Source of the DNA: Herbaspirillum sp. DW155
GTDB taxonomy: Bacteria > Pseudomonadota > Gammaproteobacteria > Burkholderiales > Burkholderiaceae_D
NCBI RefSeq assembly: GCF_037076565.1
Contig: NZ_AP029028.1
Location: forward strand, 3,534,001-3,598,000
Direction of reading: 5' to 3'
Length of the DNA: 64,000 bases
Part shown: in pieces, positions 27,373 through 36,021 of the stretch
Numbering within the stretch: the stretch's first letter is position 1
Layout: every line of letters starts with the position of its first letter
Position numbers and translations under genes: made by a program
The notes under the pieces: model-generated
Told to the model about the DNA's origin: nothing
Database searches by the model: none
Seen by the model: the letters and a program-made list of their open reading frames with translations, nothing else

Positions 27373-28116
27373 ATGAGCGACGACGTTGATCTGGAAGCAT
27401 TGTTTGACGAAATTTCCTCGCAGACACTACCGGGCATGACCGCCGGCGAACCAGCCGCCGATGCCACCGCCCAGAGCACGGACGCGGGCGCGGCCGGCGA
27501 ACAGGAGGACCAGAGCGACAAGCCCATGTACGAACGCCTGGGCGGCATCGTTCGCCTGTTGCATGACTCCATGCGCGAACTGGGGTATGACCGCTCGCTG
27601 ACCGACGTGGCCGAACAGATCGGCGACGCCCAGAGCCGTCTGGAACACATCGCCACCCTGACCGAACAGGCCGCCAACAAGGTGCTCAATGCCCTCGATT
27701 CGGGCATGCCGGCGCAGGACCGCCTGCAGGAGCAAGCCAAGGACATCAACGCCCGCTGGACCCGGCTCTATGCCGGTCAGATGAACATCGACGAATTCAA
27801 GGCGCTGGCGGGCGACTCGCAAAAGTTCTCCAACTCGGTGCTGGAATCGACCGAAGCGGAAAAGGCCCGCATGCTGGAAATCATGATGGCCCAGGACTTC
27901 CAGGACATCACCGGCCAGCTGATCAAGAAGATCGTGGCCATCACCGCCGCCGCCGAGCGCGAGCTGGCGCAATTGCTGCGCGACAACGCGCCGCCGGAAG
28001 TCAAGGCGCAGATCGATGCAGACAAACCGGTAACCCTGATGAATGGCCCCTCCGTGGGAGGTACGGCCATGGCGCAGGACGACGTGGACGACTTACTCGA
28101 TAGCCTGGGGTTCTAA
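27373..28116 (+). CDS. cheZ: protein phosphatase CheZ
   Basis: 247 residues. CheZ dephosphorylates CheY-P to end the motor signal. The catalytic stretch MMAQDFQDITGQLIKKIV (171-188) carries Asp178 and Gln182, equivalent to the known catalytic Asp143 and Gln147 of the E. coli protein. A long helical region precedes it. The ATG at 27373 is preferred; a TTG seven codons earlier is possible. The stop overlaps the cheA start in TAATG. The C-terminus ends VDDLLDSLGF, the CheY-binding tail typical of CheZ. Confidence 0.92.
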   Translation: MSDDVDLEALFDEISSQTLPGMTAGEPAADATAQSTDAGAAGEQEDQSDKPMYERLGGIVRLLHDSMRELGYDRSLTDVAEQIGDAQSRLEHIATLTEQAANKVLNALDSGMPAQDRLQEQAKDINARWTRLYAGQMNIDEFKALAGDSQKFSNSVLESTEAEKARMLEIMMAQDFQDITGQLIKKIVAITAAAERELAQLLRDNAPPEVKAQIDADKPVTLMNGPSVGGTAMAQDDVDDLLDSLGF

Positions 28117-30014
28117 TGGATGACGAAATGCTCAAGGATTTTGTCGTTGAAGCGTTGGAGCTCGCCACCAACGTGGAAGAGCACCTGCTGACGCTGGAAC
28201 GACATCCTGATGACCTTGAAATCCTCAATGCGGTCTTCCGCGCATTCCACACCATCAAGGGTGGCGCCGGGTTCGTGAACCTGCCGGCCATGGTGTCGGC
28301 CTGCCACCTGACCGAAAACCTGTTCGATGCGCTGCGCACCGGCAAGGCACCGGTCACGCCGCTGGCCATCGAAGCGGCGCTGCAAGCCAGCGGCTTCGTG
28401 GCCGACCAGTTGAACGAATTGTCCAACGGTGCCGCGCCCGACAGCCTGGCCTCGATGCCGGCCGAACTGAAGGACATCCTGACCCAGGCCATCGAAGGCA
28501 AGAGCGAGGCTCCGGCCCCCGCTGCGCCTGCCCCGGCTGCTGCCGCCCCCGCCGCTGCGGCCCCGGTCGCCGCTGCCGTGGCGGCCGCCCCGGTGGCATC
28601 GGCTGCCAGCGTCGATGGCAGTGCCAGCGTCATGAAGAATGGCGAACTGGACTGGCCCGCGCTCTACCAGGCGGTGGTGCCGGGAGCCGCTGCCGCGCCG
28701 GTGGCCGACAGCCCGGCCGAGGCCGCACCGGTGGCCGCTGCAGCCGCTGCGCCCGCTCCCGCAGCCGATGGCGAGCCCAAGGCCGCCGCCCCGGTCCAGC
28801 AAAACCGCCGCTCCACCGATTCCCCTGGCGGCGCCAAGGAAGAAAGCATCCGTATCGATGCCGGCAAGCTGGACGCGCTGCTGGAAGTGGCCGGCGAATC
28901 GGTGCAGGCGGCCAACCAGGCCGCCGTGCTGCTGGAAAAATTGCAACAGTTCAAGTTTGAAGGCACGGCTGCCGCGCTCATGTCGACCCTGGCTGAAACC
29001 CTGGGCCGCGCCTCGCGCTATTCCAGCGAACTGCAACGCGCCACCCTGTCCACGCGCATGCAGCCGGTGGGGCGCTTGTTCCAGAAATTCCCCCGACTGG
29101 TCCGTGAACTGGCCAAGGACCTGGGCAAGGACGTCGATCTGGTCATCACCGGTGCCGAAACCGAAGTCGACCGCGTGGTGGTGGACAGCCTCTACGACCC
29201 GCTGGTGCACATGCTGCGCAACTCGCTGGACCACGGTATCGAAGTGGACCGCGCCGCTGCCGGCAAACCCAACAAGGCGACCATTTCGCTCAACGCCTGG
29301 CAGGCCGGCAGCAGCGTCATGATCGAAGTGTTCGACGACGGCAAGGGCATGGACCCGGACATGCTGCGCAACAAGGCGCTGGCCAAGGGCCTGATCAACG
29401 AACACCAGGCGCTGACCGCCGACGAGGCGCTGCAGCTGGTGTTCCTGCCCGGTTTCTCGACCAAGGAAGTGGCTTCCAGCGTCTCCGGCCGCGGCGTGGG
29501 CATGGACGTGGTAAAGACCGCCGTGGAAAAGCATCGCGGCACCATCCGCATCGAATCCACCATCGGCAAGGGGACCAAGTTCTCGATCCGCCTGCCCATC
29601 GAACTGTCGATCATCCCGACCATGCTGGTACGCTGTGCAGGCGCCCCGCTGGCCCTGCCGATGGCCGTGGTCGAACGTGTGGTCGAGCTGCCCGAGACCT
29701 TCGACGAAGTGGGCGGTGCCCCGGTGCTGCGCGACCAGGGCCGGCCGCTGCCGGTCAACTCGCTGGCCGGCGTGCTGGGCTACGAGCCGGGCAATGAGCG
29801 CGTGGGTATCGTCATGGCGGTGCCGCACCCCTACATCCTGGGCGTGGAATCGGTGGAAGGTACGGCCGACCTGGTGATCAAGCCGCTGACCGCGATCCAT
29901 ACTGCCGGCATCACCGGTACGGCCCGTTCGGCTGAAGGTGAGCTGGTGCTGGTGGTGGGCTTGTCCTTCCTGCTGGACGGCTGCCGGGATCTGGAGCGTA
30001 CGGCGGTGGCATAA
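28116..30014 (+). CDS. cheA: chemotaxis histidine kinase CheA (variant without a clear P2 domain)
   Basis: 632 residues. The Hpt domain has the phosphorylated histidine at residue 45 in AFHTIKGGAGF. Residues 130-240 are a long Ala/Pro-rich linker where a CheY-binding P2 domain would normally sit. Dimerisation (from about 243), the ATPase with N-box HMLRNSLDHG and G-boxes DDGKGMD and GRGVGMD, and a C-terminal CheW-like domain follow. It is coupled to cheZ in a two-gene unit with no cheW, cheY or receptor beside it, so it may serve a second signalling array rather than the main flagellar one. Confidence 0.9.
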   Translation: MDDEMLKDFVVEALELATNVEEHLLTLERHPDDLEILNAVFRAFHTIKGGAGFVNLPAMVSACHLTENLFDALRTGKAPVTPLAIEAALQASGFVADQLNELSNGAAPDSLASMPAELKDILTQAIEGKSEAPAPAAPAPAAAAPAAAAPVAAAVAAAPVASAASVDGSASVMKNGELDWPALYQAVVPGAAAAPVADSPAEAAPVAAAAAAPAPAADGEPKAAAPVQQNRRSTDSPGGAKEESIRIDAGKLDALLEVAGESVQAANQAAVLLEKLQQFKFEGTAAALMSTLAETLGRASRYSSELQRATLSTRMQPVGRLFQKFPRLVRELAKDLGKDVDLVITGAETEVDRVVVDSLYDPLVHMLRNSLDHGIEVDRAAAGKPNKATISLNAWQAGSSVMIEVFDDGKGMDPDMLRNKALAKGLINEHQALTADEALQLVFLPGFSTKEVASSVSGRGVGMDVVKTAVEKHRGTIRIESTIGKGTKFSIRLPIELSIIPTMLVRCAGAPLALPMAVVERVVELPETFDEVGGAPVLRDQGRPLPVNSLAGVLGYEPGNERVGIVMAVPHPYILGVESVEGTADLVIKPLTAIHTAGITGTARSAEGELVLVVGLSFLLDGCRDLERTAVA

Positions 30015-30037
30015 GACTGGCGTCAGAAGCTGCAAAC

Positions 30038-30074
30038 GCAAACGGCCGGATCTGCAAGGATCCGGCCGTTTTGC
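30038..30074 (+). terminator. terminator after cheA
   Basis: AACGGCCGGATC (30041-30052) and GATCCGGCCGTT (30059-30070) form a perfect 12-bp stem with a 6-base loop, followed by TTTT. It separates cheA from the convergent cysB. Confidence 0.92.
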
Positions 30075-30106
30075 TTGAGCCTGGCGCGCTTTTTTAGCGC
30101 CGGGAC

Positions 30107-31048
30107 TTAAAGTTCATACATGTCCTTCTCGCCCTCCATGACCTGCGCAATCAGCTTGCGATTGAGGGTCGGTGCCAGCAATTCGATGAAGGTATAGACA
30201 TATCCCCGCAAATACGCCCCTTGCTTCAAGGCCACGCGCGAGACGTTGGTGCCGAACAGGTGGCCGGCCGGAATCGCCCGCAGGCCCCGGTCGCGCTCGG
30301 CATCAAAGGCGATGCCGGCAATGATGCCCACCCCCATGCCCAGTTCCACATAGGTCTTGATGACGTCGGCATCGATGGCTTCGAGCACCACATCGGGTTT
30401 CAACTGGCGCAGCGAGAAGGCATGGTCGATCTTGCTGCGGCCGCTGAAGGCAGAGTCATAGGTGATCAGCGGATTGGCGGCGATCTCTTCCAGCGTCAGG
30501 CTCTTCGATTGCAACAGCGGATGGTCGGGCGGCACCACCACCACGTGCTCCCACTGATAACACGGCAGCGAGACCAGCCCCTCGCCTGAGGCCAGCGCTT
30601 CGGTGGCGATGGCGATGTCGGCCTGGTCATTGCGCACCATCTCGGTGATCTGCTTGGGATTACCCTGCAGCAAGGAAAGATGCACTTTGGGATACTTCTG
30701 GGTGAAGGCCTGCACCACCTTGGGCAAGGCGTAGCGCGCCTGCGTGTGGGTGGTGGCGATGGTGAAACTGCCGCTGTCATGGGCGGCGAATTCCTTGCCG
30801 ATGCGCTTTAAGCCATCCACCTCCTGCATGATCAGTTCCACCGACCGCAGCACCGCCCGGCCCGGCTCGGTCAGGCCACGGATGCGCTTGCCGTGGCGGG
30901 TGAAGATGTCCACGCCCAGCTCTTCTTCCAGCTCAATGATGGCCTTGGAGACGCCTGGCTGCGAGGTATAGAGGGCCTTGGCGGCCTCGGTGAGGTTGAA
31001 GTTCTGCCGTACCGCTTCACGAACGAAACGGAATTGATGAAGATTCAT
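30107..31048 (-). CDS. cysB: LysR-family regulator of sulfur assimilation, CysB type
   Basis: 313 residues. The N-terminus MNLHQFRFVREAVRQNFNLTEAAKALYTSQPGVSKAI is the CysB/Cbl HTH. The effector domain has FTIATTHTQARYALP and GRSKIDHAFSLRQLKPD, typical of the subgroup that senses N-acetylserine or APS. It is divergent from the sulfite-exporter gene that opens the sulfur cluster, so it most likely controls the following cys operon. Cbl, the close paralogue, cannot be fully excluded. Confidence 0.92.
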   Translation of the reverse strand: MNLHQFRFVREAVRQNFNLTEAAKALYTSQPGVSKAIIELEEELGVDIFTRHGKRIRGLTEPGRAVLRSVELIMQEVDGLKRIGKEFAAHDSGSFTIATTHTQARYALPKVVQAFTQKYPKVHLSLLQGNPKQITEMVRNDQADIAIATEALASGEGLVSLPCYQWEHVVVVPPDHPLLQSKSLTLEEIAANPLITYDSAFSGRSKIDHAFSLRQLKPDVVLEAIDADVIKTYVELGMGVGIIAGIAFDAERDRGLRAIPAGHLFGTNVSRVALKQGAYLRGYVYTFIELLAPTLNRKLIAQVMEGEKDMYEL

Positions 31049-31219
31049 GAGGGAATTCCTTCGCTTCTACGTAGTAAGCGGGCGGCGCCCGGCGCCGGCC
31101 CTGCCTGCTTCATTCGCCGCATTTCCATATGCCAAAGGCGTATATAAGCAAATAAATACTATGTAGTTTGGTTTGAAGCATAAGTTTATTACGATTCGCA
31201 GACTAATGGGCGAGGTGTT

Positions 31220-31993
31220 ATGACTGTTTCTTATGTAGTAAGCGGATTTGCCGTAGGACTGCTGGTCGGACTGACCGGGGTCGGTGGCGGCTCGCTCATG
31301 ACACCCTTGCTGACCTTGCTGTTCGGCATTCATCCTTCGGTGGCGGTAGGCACCGACCTGGCCTTTGCCTCGGCCACCAAGACGGCCGGCACCCTGGCCC
31401 ACCGCTTCAAGGGCACCGTGCGCTGGGACGTGGTGCGCCGCCTGTCCTATGGCGCCCTGCCCGCTGCGCTAGTGACCACCCTGCTGCTCAAGCATTTCGG
31501 TGCCGTCAGCGACGGCATTGCCCTCACCATCCGCTATTCGATTGCGATTTCGGTGTTCCTGACCGTGGTGGCCCTGCTGTTTCGCGCGCGCATGCAAGCC
31601 TGGCTCAATGCCCATCCGGAAGCGCAGCTGCAGGGTAGCCAACTGGCCAGTGCCACCATCGCCGCCGGTGCCCTGCTGGGCACGCTGGTGACCATTTCTT
31701 CCATCGGTGCCGGTGCCGTCGGCGCGACCTTGCTGGTGTTGCTGTATCCTCGCCTGTCTCCGGCGGAAATCGCCGGCACCGACATCGCCTATGCCGTCCC
31801 GCTGACCGCGATTGCGGCGCTCGGCCACTGGTGGCTGGGTTCGATCAACTGGGAACTGCTGGCCACCCTGTTGCTGGGTTCGGTGCCGGGTATCACCATC
31901 GGTTCGCTCGCCGCGCGGGCGGTGCCGGAGAAATTCTTGCGCGGCCTGCTGGCCATTACGCTGACGAGCGTTGCAGTCAAGCTGATTTGGTAG
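31220..31993 (+). CDS. TauE/SafE-family sulfite/sulfonate exporter
   Basis: 257 residues, mostly hydrophobic with about eight helices. The duplicated family motif appears as GLLVGLTGVGGGSLMTPLLT (about 13-32) and again as IAAGALLGTLVTISSIGAGAVGATLL. These proteins export sulfite or sulfoacetate at the inner membrane. Its place between cysB and sulfite reductase suggests it vents excess sulfite. The start lies in AT-rich sequence 171 bases from the divergent cysB start. Confidence 0.88.
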   Translation: MTVSYVVSGFAVGLLVGLTGVGGGSLMTPLLTLLFGIHPSVAVGTDLAFASATKTAGTLAHRFKGTVRWDVVRRLSYGALPAALVTTLLLKHFGAVSDGIALTIRYSIAISVFLTVVALLFRARMQAWLNAHPEAQLQGSQLASATIAAGALLGTLVTISSIGAGAVGATLLVLLYPRLSPAEIAGTDIAYAVPLTAIAALGHWWLGSINWELLATLLLGSVPGITIGSLAARAVPEKFLRGLLAITLTSVAVKLIW

Positions 31994-32056
31994 GCTGATT
32001 TTCAATCGGGCGCACCCTGATCCGGGCGCCCATAAGACGTTAACAGGGAAGAGAAG

Positions 32057-33754
32057 ATGTACCGCTATGACCAATACGATCACCTGATCGTCCAAGAGCG
32101 AGTCGCACAATACCGGGACCAGGTGCGTCGGCGCCTGTCGGACGAGCTGGCCGAAGACGAATTCCGTATCCTGCGCCTGCAGAACGGCCTGTACCTGCAA
32201 CGCCATGCCTACATGCTGCGCATCGCCATTCCCTACGGCATGCTGGCCTCCAATCAACTGCGCAAATTTGCGGAGATCGCCGTCAAGTACGACCGCGGCT
32301 ATGGCCACTTCACCACGCGCCAGAACATCCAGTTCAACTGGATCAAGCTGGAAGAATCGCCCGAGATCCTGGAGCAATTGGCCAGCGTCGAAATGCACGC
32401 CATCCAGACTTCCGGCAACTGCATCCGCAACACCACCTCCGACGAACTGGCCGGTGTGGCCGCCGACGAAATCGTCGATCCGCGCCCCTATGCCGAACTG
32501 ATCCGCGAGTGGAGCACCTTCCACCCCGAGTTCGCCTACCTGCCGCGCAAGTTCAAGATCGCCATCAGCGGCGCCGCCGAAGACCGTGCCGCGACCGCCG
32601 TGCATGACATCGGCCTGCATGTCATCAAGAACGAGGCGGGCGAAGTGGGCTTCCGTGTGCTGGTCGGCGGCGGCATGGGCCGCACCCCGATCCTGGGTAG
32701 CGTCATCCGTGACTTCCTGCCGTGGAAGCACGCCATGTCCTATCTGGAAGCCATCCTGCGCGTCTACAACCAGTACGGCCGCCGCGACAACATGTACAAG
32801 GCCCGTATCAAGATCCTGGTCAAGGCCATCGGCGCCGAGGAATTCGCTCGCCAGGTGGAAGCGGAATGGGCCGACATCAAGGACGGCCCCTCCACCCTGA
32901 CCGAAGAAGAACTGCAGCGCGTGGCCAAATTCTTCACCGATCCGGCCTACGAAACCCTGCCGGCCGTGGATGCCGAATATGAACGCCTGAAAGCCGAAGA
33001 CCGCGGCTTTGCCAACTGGATCAAGCGCAACGTCAAGGCGCACAAGAAGGCCGGTTATGCGGCTGTCGTGCTGTCGTTGAAGAAGCCGGGCGTGCCGCCG
33101 GGTGACATCACCGCCGACCAGATGAACTTCGTGGCCGACCTGGCCGATCAATACAGCTTTGGCGAACTGCGCGTGACCCACGAACAGAACCTGGTGCTGG
33201 CCGACGTCAAGCAATCCGAACTGTATGCGCTGTGGAAAGCCGCCAAGTCGCATGGCCTGGCTACGCCCAACATTGGTCTCCTGACCGACATCATCTGCTG
33301 CCCCGGCGGCGACTTCTGCTCGCTGGCCAATGCCAAGTCGATCCCGATCGCCCAGGCCATTGCAGAGAAGTTCGAGAACATCGACTTCCAGCATGACATC
33401 GGCGACATCGAACTGAACATCTCCGGTTGCATCAACGCCTGCGGCCACCATCACGTGGGCAACATCGGCATCCTGGGCGTGGACAAGGATGGTTCCGAGT
33501 GGTACCAGGTCTCGCTGGGCGGCGCCCAGGGCAACGAGTCCTCGATTGGCAAGATCATCGGCCCCTCGTTCTCGGCCACCCAGATGCCCACCGTGATCGA
33601 CCGTCTGCTGCAGGTGTATGTCAAGCAGCGCACCGAGGAAGAACGCTTCATCGACACCGTGCGCCGCATCGGTGTGACCCCGTTCAAGGAATTCGTTTAC
33701 GCAACGCCGATCCGTTCGGCCGAGTATGTCGCAGGAGAAGACGCAAATGCCTGA
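32057..33754 (+). CDS. cysI: sulfite reductase hemoprotein (nitrite/sulfite reductase family)
   Basis: 565 residues. It reduces sulfite to sulfide at a siroheme-4Fe4S centre. The cluster-binding cysteines are in ICCPGGDFCSLANAKS and ISGCINACGHHH, and TTRQNIQFNW is the substrate-site Arg region. The sequence has two ferredoxin-like repeats, as expected. No CysJ-type flavoprotein gene is nearby, so electrons may come from ferredoxin or through the small DUF934 protein encoded next, whose start overlaps this gene by eight bases. Confidence 0.93.
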   Translation: MYRYDQYDHLIVQERVAQYRDQVRRRLSDELAEDEFRILRLQNGLYLQRHAYMLRIAIPYGMLASNQLRKFAEIAVKYDRGYGHFTTRQNIQFNWIKLEESPEILEQLASVEMHAIQTSGNCIRNTTSDELAGVAADEIVDPRPYAELIREWSTFHPEFAYLPRKFKIAISGAAEDRAATAVHDIGLHVIKNEAGEVGFRVLVGGGMGRTPILGSVIRDFLPWKHAMSYLEAILRVYNQYGRRDNMYKARIKILVKAIGAEEFARQVEAEWADIKDGPSTLTEEELQRVAKFFTDPAYETLPAVDAEYERLKAEDRGFANWIKRNVKAHKKAGYAAVVLSLKKPGVPPGDITADQMNFVADLADQYSFGELRVTHEQNLVLADVKQSELYALWKAAKSHGLATPNIGLLTDIICCPGGDFCSLANAKSIPIAQAIAEKFENIDFQHDIGDIELNISGCINACGHHHVGNIGILGVDKDGSEWYQVSLGGAQGNESSIGKIIGPSFSATQMPTVIDRLLQVYVKQRTEEERFIDTVRRIGVTPFKEFVYATPIRSAEYVAGEDANA

Positions 33755-34274
33755 AATCATCAAGAACAAGACCGTCGTGAGCGACGACTGGACCGTCCTG
33801 CGCCTGGCTGAAGGCGAGACCGCAGAGACCGTGACCGTGCCGCAAGGCCGCGTGATCGTACCGCTGAAGGTGTGGCAGGCACAGGGCGATGCCCTCAAGG
33901 CGCGCGCCGAAGTCGGCGTGTGGCTGGCCAGCGATGAGCGTCCGGAAGAACTGAAGGGCCAGCTGGAGAACTTCAAGGTCGTCGCTGTCGACTTCCCCAA
34001 GTTCGCCGACGGCCGTGGTTACTCCATCGCCTACAACCTGCGTGCCCGCCTGGGCTACACCGGTGAGCTGCGTGCCATCGGCGACGTGCTGCGCGACCAG
34101 CTGTTCTACATGCAGCGCGTGGGATTCGACGCCTTCGCCGTGCGTGCCGACAAGAACATCCACGATGCCGTCAAGGGTCTGACCGACTTCTCCGAGAAGT
34201 ACCAGAGCTCCTGGGACGAAAAGAACCCGCTGTTCCGCCGCGTCAAGCGCGAAACCGTGCAGGCCGCTGACTGA
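33747..34274 (+). CDS. DUF934 family protein
   Basis: 175 residues, cytoplasmic. DFPKFADGRGYSIAYNLRARLGYTGELRAIGDVLRDQLFYMQRVGFDAFAV is the diagnostic stretch of this family, which in betaproteobacteria and other proteobacteria regularly sits beside sulfite reductase. AGGAGAAG precedes the start at 33747, and the first codons overlap the cysI end. A role in assembling or supplying electrons to sulfite reductase is proposed from this conserved linkage only; no cofactor motif is visible. Confidence 0.88.
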   Translation: MPEIIKNKTVVSDDWTVLRLAEGETAETVTVPQGRVIVPLKVWQAQGDALKARAEVGVWLASDERPEELKGQLENFKVVAVDFPKFADGRGYSIAYNLRARLGYTGELRAIGDVLRDQLFYMQRVGFDAFAVRADKNIHDAVKGLTDFSEKYQSSWDEKNPLFRRVKRETVQAAD

Positions 34275-34304
34275 ACGGCGATTGTGAAGAAGGAAGGACA
34301 GCCC

Positions 34305-35036
34305 ATGGCCAACCCAGGCTTGCAAGAACTCATCGCCAAGACCCAGGCCACCCTGGAACGCATCGCCGCCGAGTACGCCCCGGCGGCGCTGGCCTCCAGC
34401 CTGGCCGCCGAAGACATGGTGCTGACCGACCTGATCCTGCGCGGCAAGCTGCAGGATCGCATCAGCATCTTCACCCTGGAAACCGGTCGGCTGCACAAGG
34501 AAACCTTGGGCATGATCGACCGCATCCGCGCGACCTACGATTACGAAGTCGCGCCCTATCGTCCCCAGCCTGAGGCGGTCGAGGCTTACGTGCAGAAGAA
34601 TGGCGCCAATGCCTTCTACGACAGCGTGGAACTGCGCAAGGAGTGCTGCCACATCCGCAAGATGGAGCCGCTGAACCGCGCCCTGGCCGGCAAGGCCTCG
34701 TGGGTGACCGGCCAGCGTCGTGCGCAATCGGTCACACGCGCCGAGCTGCATGTGCAGGAACGTGACGAAGCCCACGGCATGGAGAAGTTCAACCCCCTGG
34801 CCGACTGGTCGGAACAGGACGTCTGGGACTACATCCGCGCCCACGGCGTGCCCTACAACCCGCTGCACGATCAGGGTTACCCCTCCATCGGCTGCGAGCC
34901 CTGTACCCGCGCCATCCAGCCCGGCGAGGACATCCGCGCCGGCCGCTGGTGGTGGGAGAACCCCGACTCCAAGGAATGCGGCCTGCACGTGGTCGATGGC
35001 AAGCTGGTGCGCATCAAGGCGCATGCGGCGAGCTGA
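34305..35036 (+). CDS. cysH: adenylylsulfate (APS) reductase
   Basis: 243 residues. ALASSLAAEDMVLTDLI is the PP-loop region. The pairs ECCHIRKMEPL and GCEPCT supply four cysteines for a 4Fe-4S cluster, which marks the APS-reducing form rather than the PAPS form. The normal C-terminal ECG(I/L)H appears as KECGLHV, with the catalytic cysteine. It reduces APS to sulfite with thioredoxin. The start at 34305 follows GAAGGACAGCCC; a GTG at 34284 is less likely. It lies between DUF934 and cysD. Confidence 0.93.
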   Translation: MANPGLQELIAKTQATLERIAAEYAPAALASSLAAEDMVLTDLILRGKLQDRISIFTLETGRLHKETLGMIDRIRATYDYEVAPYRPQPEAVEAYVQKNGANAFYDSVELRKECCHIRKMEPLNRALAGKASWVTGQRRAQSVTRAELHVQERDEAHGMEKFNPLADWSEQDVWDYIRAHGVPYNPLHDQGYPSIGCEPCTRAIQPGEDIRAGRWWWENPDSKECGLHVVDGKLVRIKAHAAS

Positions 35037-35085
35037 ACCAGAATTCAACCAGAGCAACAACAAGCAAAGCATCGGAAGGTCCGGC

Positions 35086-36021
35086 ATGAACACTGCGGTA
35101 GACACCCTCTTTTTGGACAACGCCAGCAACCGTCACCTCGACTGGCTGGAATCGGAAGCCATCCACATCATGCGCGAGGTCGCGGCCGAGTGCAGCAACC
35201 CGGCGCTGCTGTTCTCCGGCGGCAAGGACTCGGTGGTGCTGCTGCGCATCGCCGAGAAGGCCTTCCGCCCCGGCAAGTTCCCCTTCCCGCTGGTGCACAT
35301 CGACACCGGCCACAACTTCCCGGAAGTCATCGCATTCCGTGACCGCCGCGCCGCCGAACTGGGCGAACGTCTGGTGGTGCGTTCGGTGGAAGATTCGATC
35401 AAGCGCGGCACCGTGCGCCTGCGCAATCCGCAAACCGATTCGCGCAACGCCGCGCAAGCCGTCACGCTCCTGGAAACCATCGAGGAATTCAAGTTCGACG
35501 CCTGTATCGGCGGCGCGCGCCGCGATGAAGAAAAGGCCCGCGCCAAGGAACGCATCTTCTCCTTCCGCGACGAATTCGGCCAGTGGAATCCCAAGGCCCA
35601 GCGCCCCGAGCTGTGGGACCTGTATAACACCCGCGTGCATCCGGGCGAGAACATGCGCGTCTTCCCCATCTCGAACTGGACCGAGCTGGACGTGTGGCAG
35701 TACATCGCCCGCGAAAAGCTGGCCCTACCCTCGATCTACTTCGCCCATGAGCGCGAGGTAATCCCGCGCAATGGCCTGCTGGTGCCGCTGACCGACCTCA
35801 CCCCGGCCCGCGAAGGCGAGACCGTGGAAAAGCAGGTCGTGCGCTTCCGCACCGTGGGCGACATCTCCTGCACCTGCCCGGTTGCCTCCGATGCCGCTTC
35901 GGTCGAAGCCATCATCGCCGAAACCGCAGTGACCCAGATTACCGAGCGCGGCGCGACCCGCATGGACGACCAGACGTCCGAAGCCTCAATGGAAAAACGC
36001 AAGAAGGAAGGATATTTCTGA
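35086..36021 (+). CDS. cysD: sulfate adenylyltransferase subunit 2
   Basis: 311 residues. The ATP-pyrophosphatase loop is LLFSGGKDSVVLLRIAEKAF, followed by HIDTGHNFPEVIAFRD and GGARRDEEKARAKER. With CysN it makes APS from sulfate and ATP. The start at 35086 fits AAGGTCC in front and the known N-terminus (DWLESEAIHIMREVAAE); the open frame extends upstream as a shadow of cysH. Its stop overlaps the cysN start in TGATG. Confidence 0.95.
   Translation: MNTAVDTLFLDNASNRHLDWLESEAIHIMREVAAECSNPALLFSGGKDSVVLLRIAEKAFRPGKFPFPLVHIDTGHNFPEVIAFRDRRAAELGERLVVRSVEDSIKRGTVRLRNPQTDSRNAAQAVTLLETIEEFKFDACIGGARRDEEKARAKERIFSFRDEFGQWNPKAQRPELWDLYNTRVHPGENMRVFPISNWTELDVWQYIAREKLALPSIYFAHEREVIPRNGLLVPLTDLTPAREGETVEKQVVRFRTVGDISCTCPVASDAASVEAIIAETAVTQITERGATRMDDQTSEASMEKRKKEGYF

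Noticed and set aside
28113-30041. 642-codon minus-strand frame opposite cheA
   Set aside because: Mirror of the GC-rich third codon position of cheA, including the Ala/Pro linker; not protein-like.
31469-34000. 843-codon open frame on the minus strand opposite the sulfite-reductase genes
   Set aside because: It is a shadow frame in GC-rich DNA: His/Gln/Gly/Val-rich, no domain, and directly antisense to cysI, whose motifs are intact.
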